This document shows positions 59,701-64,000 of a stretch of 64,000 bases of DNA, in pieces (the first letter of the stretch is position 1; each line of letters opens with the position of its first letter). The stretch lies in the NCBI GenBank assembly GCA_013696965.1, contig JACCXN010000042.1, forward strand, positions 1 to 64,000, in the 5' to 3' direction. The position numbers were made by a program, and so were the translations under genes. The stretch is from Bacteroidota bacterium. GTDB taxonomy: Bacteria; Bacteroidota; Bacteroidia; JACCXN01. The notes under the pieces were generated by a model that saw only the letters and a list, made by a program, of their open reading frames with translations, ran no database searches and was not told where the DNA came from.

Positions 59701-62700
59701 CCAATTGTTCCACTTAAATTTACTGTTTCTCCTTCACAAATAGTTTGAGGGATACCAGCATCAGCTGTTGGAACAGGATTTATTGTTATTGTAAGTGAAT
59801 CTAATGCCACATCACAAGGTCCTGGAGGATTATCTGAAGTTAAATAAATAGTAACACTACCAGATATAATATCAGCAAGAGAAGGCGTGTAAGTAACGGT
59901 TGGATTTGTTGAATTTGGAGTAAAATCTCCTGTTCCTCCGCTCCAGTTTAAAGCACTAGCAGTTCCACCGAATATTCCGGATAATTGAATTTGATCCCCT
60001 TCACAAATTTGAGTTTGAGTTGCAGAAGCAATCACAGATGGTTCTTCAAAAATAGTAACAGAGAATGTTTCCTGAGCTTGAGCACATCCACCTGCAGGAG
60101 CAATAAAATTGGTAATGGTATATGTTCCAGGTGTACTTGCGGATAAATTAATTTGGCCGGTGTTAGTACTTACAAAAGACAATCCGGATGGAGAGGCACT
60201 ATATACTCCTCCAGAAGCACCTGTTGGATATACAGGAAGCGGATTTACATCCCAAGAACAATAAGGAGTATTATAACTAAAAGAAGCGTTAGGTGAATTT
60301 GTAATAGTTAAAGATTGAGTACTGGAATTTGGGCAAGGTCCTGCTGTTGTAAATGTAATTGTATAAGTACCTAAAGATGATTGGCTAAGATCCACTTCCC
60401 CTGTTGAATTGTTTGTAAAAATCAATCCTGCTGGAGATGAAGTGAATGTTCCTGGTACTCCGCCAAAGGTTGTTGGTACAGGATACATTCCGGTTAAACA
60501 AACAGTTCCTGAAGAATAAGCAAAAGAAGCATTATCAATATTAATAAGAATAAGCACTGTATCAACAGCTGATTGACATACTCCTCCTGGAGAATCTGTT
60601 GTTAGAATTATTACTGCTTGACTCGCACTTACCTCTGCAGGAGTGGGTGTATAAGTAGCACTCATATTACTGTTAGAGGGTGAAAAGACCCCATTTCCAG
60701 TCCAGATAGCGGAAGTGGCAGAACCCCCAAAAGAACCATTCAGGGTTGCAGATTGGCCTGAACAAATGATAATATCACTACCGGCAGAAGTCGTGGCTGC
60801 GGGATGAACTATAATAACAAATTCTTCACTTGCTTGTGCACATCCACCATCAGCAGCAATAAAATTGGTTATGGTATATGTTCCAGGAGAACTTGTACCT
60901 AAATTTATTTCACCTGAGGAAGAATTTACAAAACTTAGGCCTGAAGGACTTGCACTAAATGAACCTGCACTTGCACCAAGGGGAAAAACCGGCTGTATAT
61001 TAGTTCCGAACTGGCAAACATCTGTCACAAAACTAAATGACGCATCTGGCGCATTGGTAATAGTAACAACTTGGTTTGCAGTGTTAGGGCAAGGTCCATT
61101 GGTTGTATACGTAATTGTATATGTTCCTAATGTGCTATTAGCTAAATCAATTTCTCCTGTTACAGTGCTATTGAAACTCAATCCTGCAGGAGAAGCAGAA
61201 AATGAACCAGTAAAACCTCCTGTAACAGATGGTGTTGGGTTAAATCCGGTAGCACAATAAGTAGCTGAAGAATATGCAAAGGATGGATCATCCAATGGAG
61301 TAATATTCACAGTTACTGCGGTTGAAGGACCTTGACAAGAGGAGACAATTGTACTTACATTGTAAGTTGTTGCAGTGGTTAGGGCTGGAGAATTAAAAGT
61401 ATTACCCGTACCTAATAATGAACCACCTGAATTATACCATTGATAAGTTCCTCCTGGTGCTGTTGCTGTCAATGAAGCTGTTTGGCCATAACATATAGTT
61501 AAACCCGTTGCTGTAGGAGCATTAGGTAGAGGTGTTACTGTAACAGTAACTGCTGTTCTACCTGTGCTGGTGCAACCATTCATGGTAGTTTGAACATAAT
61601 AAGTAATGGATGAAACTAACACAGGAGTAGTATAGGATGAACCTGTATTCAACAAGGATCCTCCAGTTACATCATCATACCATTGATAAATTCCACCAGG
61701 ATTTGTTGCAATTAAAGTAGCACTTGTTCCCTGACAAATAGTCGCATTTGCAACTGTTGGGGCTACTGGATATGGATAAACCGTGACTATTACCTCAGCT
61801 GCAGGGCCTTCACATCCATTGATTGTACTTGTAACATAAAAATTGGTTGTTGCATTTAAAACTTGCGTAGTGTATGAACTTCCCGTTTGAAGATTATTTC
61901 CACCAGGAGCATCATACCAGTTGTAAATTCCTCCTGGTGCAGTAGCTGAAAGGGTAGAAATTTGTCCTTCACAAATTGATCCATTTAATGCTGTTGGAGA
62001 TGCAGGAGTAGGATTAACAATTACCTCTACGGAAGTTCTTGGACCTTCACATCCATTGATTATTGTTTGAACATAAAAGCTTGTGTTTACTGTTAGAACT
62101 GGGGTTGTAAAAGGATTTCCAGAAAAAAGCAAATTGCCAGCAGAAGGACTATCATACCATTGATATGTACCTCCAGGAGCTGTTGCAGTTAATATAGCTG
62201 TTTGACCTTGACAAATGGTAATCCCATCAGCGCTAGGAGCTGCGGGAATAGAATTAATAACAACAGTTATTGTATCAACTGCTGAATTACATGGACCTGA
62301 GGGATCATTTGTGGTAAGAATTAGATTTACGAAACCTGCAGTAATTTCAGCGGCAGTTGGAGTATAAGTCATGGCCAAAGATGATGCTGAAGGCAAATAA
62401 TCTCCATTGCCATTTGACCATGTTGCAGAACTTGCAGTTCCGCCTATAATTCCTGAAACACTGACTGTTTGACCGGCACAAATATTTATAGTGGTACCTG
62501 CATCTACAGTTGCAGCTGGATCAATAGTAACAGTATTGGTGGAAGAAGTGGCAATACACCCTCCTCCTGCTGAAATTGAATTTGTTATAGTATACGTTCC
62601 TGGTACACTAGCCTGAAGATTTATTTCTCCGGTTGAAGTATTATCAAAAATTAAACCGGCAGGAGTGGCGCTAAAAGTACCAGCGCTTGTTCCGGGCTGA

Positions 62701-64000
62701 AAATTCGGTAATGGATTGCTAGCAAACTGACAAAAAGGTGTGGCATAGCTAAAAGTTGCATCGGGAGAGTTTGTAATTGTGACTGTTGTATTTTCTGAAT
62801 CAGGACAAGGGCCATTTGTTGTAAATATAATGGAATAAGTTCCAAGGGCACTTGCTCCAATGTTAATTTCCCCGGTTGATACACTATTAAAGACTAATCC
62901 AGATGGTGTTGCTGAAAATGTTCCAGTAAACCCACCTGTAATGCTAGGAGTTGGATTTGAGGCTGTAATACAATAGGTGCCTGAAGCATATGAAAATGAG
63001 GGATCATCTGTTGGAGTAACAATTACGGTTACAGCCGTTCTTGAACTTGTACAACTGTTAACAGTAGTCTGAACATAATACGTTGTAGTTTCTATTAAAA
63101 CAGGCGTTGTAATTGACGCTGCAGATGCTAATAAAGAACCTGCAGTAGCATCATTGTACCATTCGTAGTTTCCACCTGGAGCAGTAGCATTTAGTGTTGT
63201 GTTGTTCCCTTCACAAATTGTATTACCTAATGCAGTTGGTGCAGATGGAATCGGGTTAACTGTTACCACAACAGCAGTTCTTGGGCTAGGGCAACTATTT
63301 ACAGTAGTTTGAACATAATATGTAGTTGTAACATTTAAAACAGGTGTTGTAAATGTAGAACTTGTAGCAAGTAGAGTTCCGCCTGTTGGTGCTGTATACC
63401 ATCTAACTGTCCCTCCGGAAGTACTCGAAGCGGATAAAGAGGCGGTATTTCCAGCACATATTGTTACTCCACTAGCTGTAGGCGCCTCCGGAGTTGGATT
63501 TATAGTTACATTTACACTTCCAGCTGATCCAGTACAACCATTAACAGTAGCTGTTACAGTATATGTTCCGGCATGAGCCAAGGTTGCATTAGAAATGGTT
63601 TTGCTTGAGCCAGTAGAAGAATAAGACAATGGACCAGTCCAAGTATATACTGCGCCTATAACTCCTGATGCTGTTAAGGTTATGCTTGAACCTTCACAAA
63701 CAGGGCTATTAGAAGTAACGTTAGGTATTGCAGGTATAGGATTAACAGTAACAGAAACAATTCCTTCGGGTCCTGTACAGCTACCCACTGTTGCCGCAAC
63801 AGAATAGGTTCCAGAAGCAGTTGATGGGGCATTAGAAATGGAAGGATTTTGATTCGTTGAAGCATAACTGTTAGGGCCACTCCAAACATAAGAAGCATTT
63901 GTAATTGAAGAAGCGAAAAGATTCAAAGTTTGACCGGCACATATTGCCGAATTGCTTGTTGCGCTTGGTGCTGCAGGTGTTAGATTTACAGCAACATTAG
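56703..64000 (-). CDS. Giant Ig/PKD-type T9SS type B adhesin, partial
   Basis: At least 2430 residues; the frame is still open at the right edge, so the 5' end lies outside. From N to C: many Ig-like units (repeats of ICQGQTA..LTATAPGGTYQWY and related). Interleaved are beta units ending FxSxSTGEI-like, then about four PKD domains (SWDFGDG, NWSFGDN, AWSFGDG, GWIWDYDD) at roughly 57000-57975. Last comes a type B sorting domain (IPNAFTPNGDGRNDV...RVFNEWGNM). It has no SprB repeats, unlike the protein at 25696. It is a probable surface adhesin exported by T9SS with the PorP/SprF protein at 55704. Confidence 0.92.
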   Translation of the reverse strand, partial: NVAVNLTPAAPSATSNSAICAGQTLNLFASSITNASYVWSGPNSYASTNQNPSISNAPSTASGTYSVAATVGSCTGPEGIVSVTVNPIPAIPNVTSNSPVCEGSSITLTASGVIGAVYTWTGPLSYSSTGSSKTISNATLAHAGTYTVTATVNGCTGSAGSVNVTINPTPEAPTASGVTICAGNTASLSASSTSGGTVRWYTAPTGGTLLATSSTFTTPVLNVTTTYYVQTTVNSCPSPRTAVVVTVNPIPSAPTALGNTICEGNNTTLNATAPGGNYEWYNDATAGSLLASAASITTPVLIETTTYYVQTTVNSCTSSRTAVTVIVTPTDDPSFSYASGTYCITASNPTPSITGGFTGTFSATPSGLVFNSVSTGEINIGASALGTYSIIFTTNGPCPDSENTTVTITNSPDATFSYATPFCQFASNPLPNFQPGTSAGTFSATPAGLIFDNTSTGEINLQASVPGTYTITNSISAGGGCIATSSTNTVTIDPAATVDAGTTINICAGQTVSVSGIIGGTASSATWSNGNGDYLPSASSLAMTYTPTAAEITAGFVNLILTTNDPSGPCNSAVDTITVVINSIPAAPSADGITICQGQTAILTATAPGGTYQWYDSPSAGNLLFSGNPFTTPVLTVNTSFYVQTIINGCEGPRTSVEVIVNPTPASPTALNGSICEGQISTLSATAPGGIYNWYDAPGGNNLQTGSSYTTQVLNATTNFYVTSTINGCEGPAAEVIVTVYPYPVAPTVANATICQGTSATLIATNPGGIYQWYDDVTGGSLLNTGSSYTTPVLVSSITYYVQTTMNGCTSTGRTAVTVTVTPLPNAPTATGLTICYGQTASLTATAPGGTYQWYNSGGSLLGTGNTFNSPALTTATTYNVSTIVSSCQGPSTAVTVNITPLDDPSFAYSSATYCATGFNPTPSVTGGFTGSFSASPAGLSFNSTVTGEIDLANSTLGTYTITYTTNGPCPNTANQVVTITNAPDASFSFVTDVCQFGTNIQPVFPLGASAGSFSASPSGLSFVNSSSGEINLGTSSPGTYTITNFIAADGGCAQASEEFVIIVHPAATTSAGSDIIICSGQSATLNGSFGGSATSAIWTGNGVFSPSNSNMSATYTPTPAEVSASQAVIILTTDSPGGVCQSAVDTVLILINIDNASFAYSSGTVCLTGMYPVPTTFGGVPGTFTSSPAGLIFTNNSTGEVDLSQSSLGTYTITFTTAGPCPNSSTQSLTITNSPNASFSYNTPYCSWDVNPLPVYPTGASGGVYSASPSGLSFVSTNTGQINLSASTPGTYTITNFIAPAGGCAQAQETFSVTIFEEPSVIASATQTQICEGDQIQLSGIFGGTASALNWSGGTGDFTPNSTNPTVTYTPSLADIISGSVTIYLTSDNPPGPCDVALDSLTITINPVPTADAGIPQTICEGETVNLSGTIGGSATGGEWSSLGGTYSSTSDLNAVYTPSIVDVSNGFVSITLTTTGPCPSATDNVLITIDPSATVSANINQTICEGSNATLSGSFGGSATSAEWSTSGDGTFNPSVNDLNAVYSPGIGDISAGTVTVTLTTDDPAGSCIAASSQMTITINKDDATFNFTSGTFCVTGSNAIPIVSSGATGIFSANPLGIVFVSTSTGEIDVLASALDTYVITFITNGTCPDTAEALITITDSPDATFSYLGPFCQGTGSLLADFPVGSSPGVFTAIPVGLEFINTFSGEIDLTTSTPGVYTVTNTISASGGCAMAIHDVVIEIFSLPLANSGNDIIVCEGTTQVQLNGSATGNSSGIWSTLGSGTFTDESVMNTEYFISPQDNIDGSVILILEATSNSGCGTSNDTVVIYIQEIPQLNPGNDTIVCSNNAVIVLSGTITGGAGTAVWSVMNGSGSFDDDTNMNAIYTPGASDISAGSIYIVLSATNSCLPVSDSIQVVFSPSPEVFAGENISVCQNDQILLNGTVSVAAGGIWSSSGTGSFMPDNLTLTGEYIPSVADLSAGSVTIYLESFDNGNCFAEIDSFLVTFGNNPVADFTFPTICSGSEVSFTDGSSLDVVSWSWDFGDGTFASAQNTSNTYSQAGNYNVMLVVTNNSGCKDTLIQTASVNSTPNALFGFVLNCGELGIQFNDISSINSGNITSWNWSFGDNGNAVIQNPSHSYATYGTYNVTLAITSDSGCVATVNDSVAVQEPLNSGFTFVAGCSGLKADFSDITLVAENDSANWAWSFGDGNTSILQNPSHTYANAATYTVSLIITTANGCIDTVSNNVTVSGSPLAGFDVSAAPHYVGEQIAFTSTSTGATGWIWDYDDNNNSSITENSTYQYALPGTYSVLLTVLNAQGCTDSTETILTLIEKPVTTDGPVAIPNAFTPNGDGRNDVLYVRGGPFVQLDFRVFNEWGNMIFMTNTQSTGWDGTINGVKQPAGVYIYIIVGKTSDNQDVKMSGDVTLLR
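57000..57975 (-). repeat. Four PKD domains in the giant adhesin
   Basis: Four units of about 80-85 residues share W-x-(F/Y)-(G/D)-D-(G/N) cores with a 'P-S-H-x-Y' or 'T-Y' strand after them. They sit just before the sorting domain, the usual place in Bacteroidota adhesins. Confidence 0.8.

Overview
The window is chromosomal DNA of an AT-rich member of the Bacteroidota. The evidence is threefold. Type IX secretion (T9SS) cargo is abundant: gliding-type C-terminal domains, SprB repeats and PorP/SprF proteins. There are TonB-dependent receptors with carboxypeptidase-like plug extensions. Promoters fit the Bacteroidota sigma consensus TAnnTTTG rather than TATAAT. I see no rRNA, tRNA, CRISPR array or phage module.

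Layout. 1-293: tandem array of a ~90-bp repeat. 316-5085: secreted protein, peptide-binding lipoprotein, and typA. 5498-10088 (minus): one lipid-synthesis operon, yceD-rpmF-plsX-fabH-accB-accC. 10466-11643: a second copy of the ~90-bp repeat, ending exactly on the start codon of a lytic transglycosylase. 11851-19388: TamB plus an Omp85 protein of TamA/TamL type. 19465-24614: cysteine desulfurase, DMT transporter, DUF1697 protein, TonB receptor. 24771-41672 (minus): two adhesin-PorP/SprF pairs, one with a 3492-residue SprB-like protein, around a TonB receptor and a small His/Cys-rich protein. 41795-46869: PhoH, a sugar-phosphate isomerase, lipB, a serine hydrolase and a small conserved protein. 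47286-48305: a REP/RAYT transposon-like locus whose transposase is split by one copy of the ~90-bp repeat. 48403-55563: small lipoproteins, a PolB-type exonuclease, a double ABC ATPase, recJ, and several small ORFs. 55704-64000 (minus): a third PorP/SprF plus giant adhesin pair, the adhesin running off the right edge.

How parts work together. The three adhesin-PorP pairs look like dedicated T9SS cargo/partner units, each with the PorP gene 3' of its cargo and translationally close or coupled. The minus-strand operon joins ribosome assembly (L32, YceD) to fatty-acid initiation. TamB and its Omp85 partner form an envelope-assembly pair.

The most unusual item is a short repeat bounded by the 7-mer ATGAAAT. 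It occurs as 3, 2 and 1 unit(s) at three loci. Removing one unit plus one 7-mer restores the transposase reading frame exactly, so the unit behaves like a mobile cassette.
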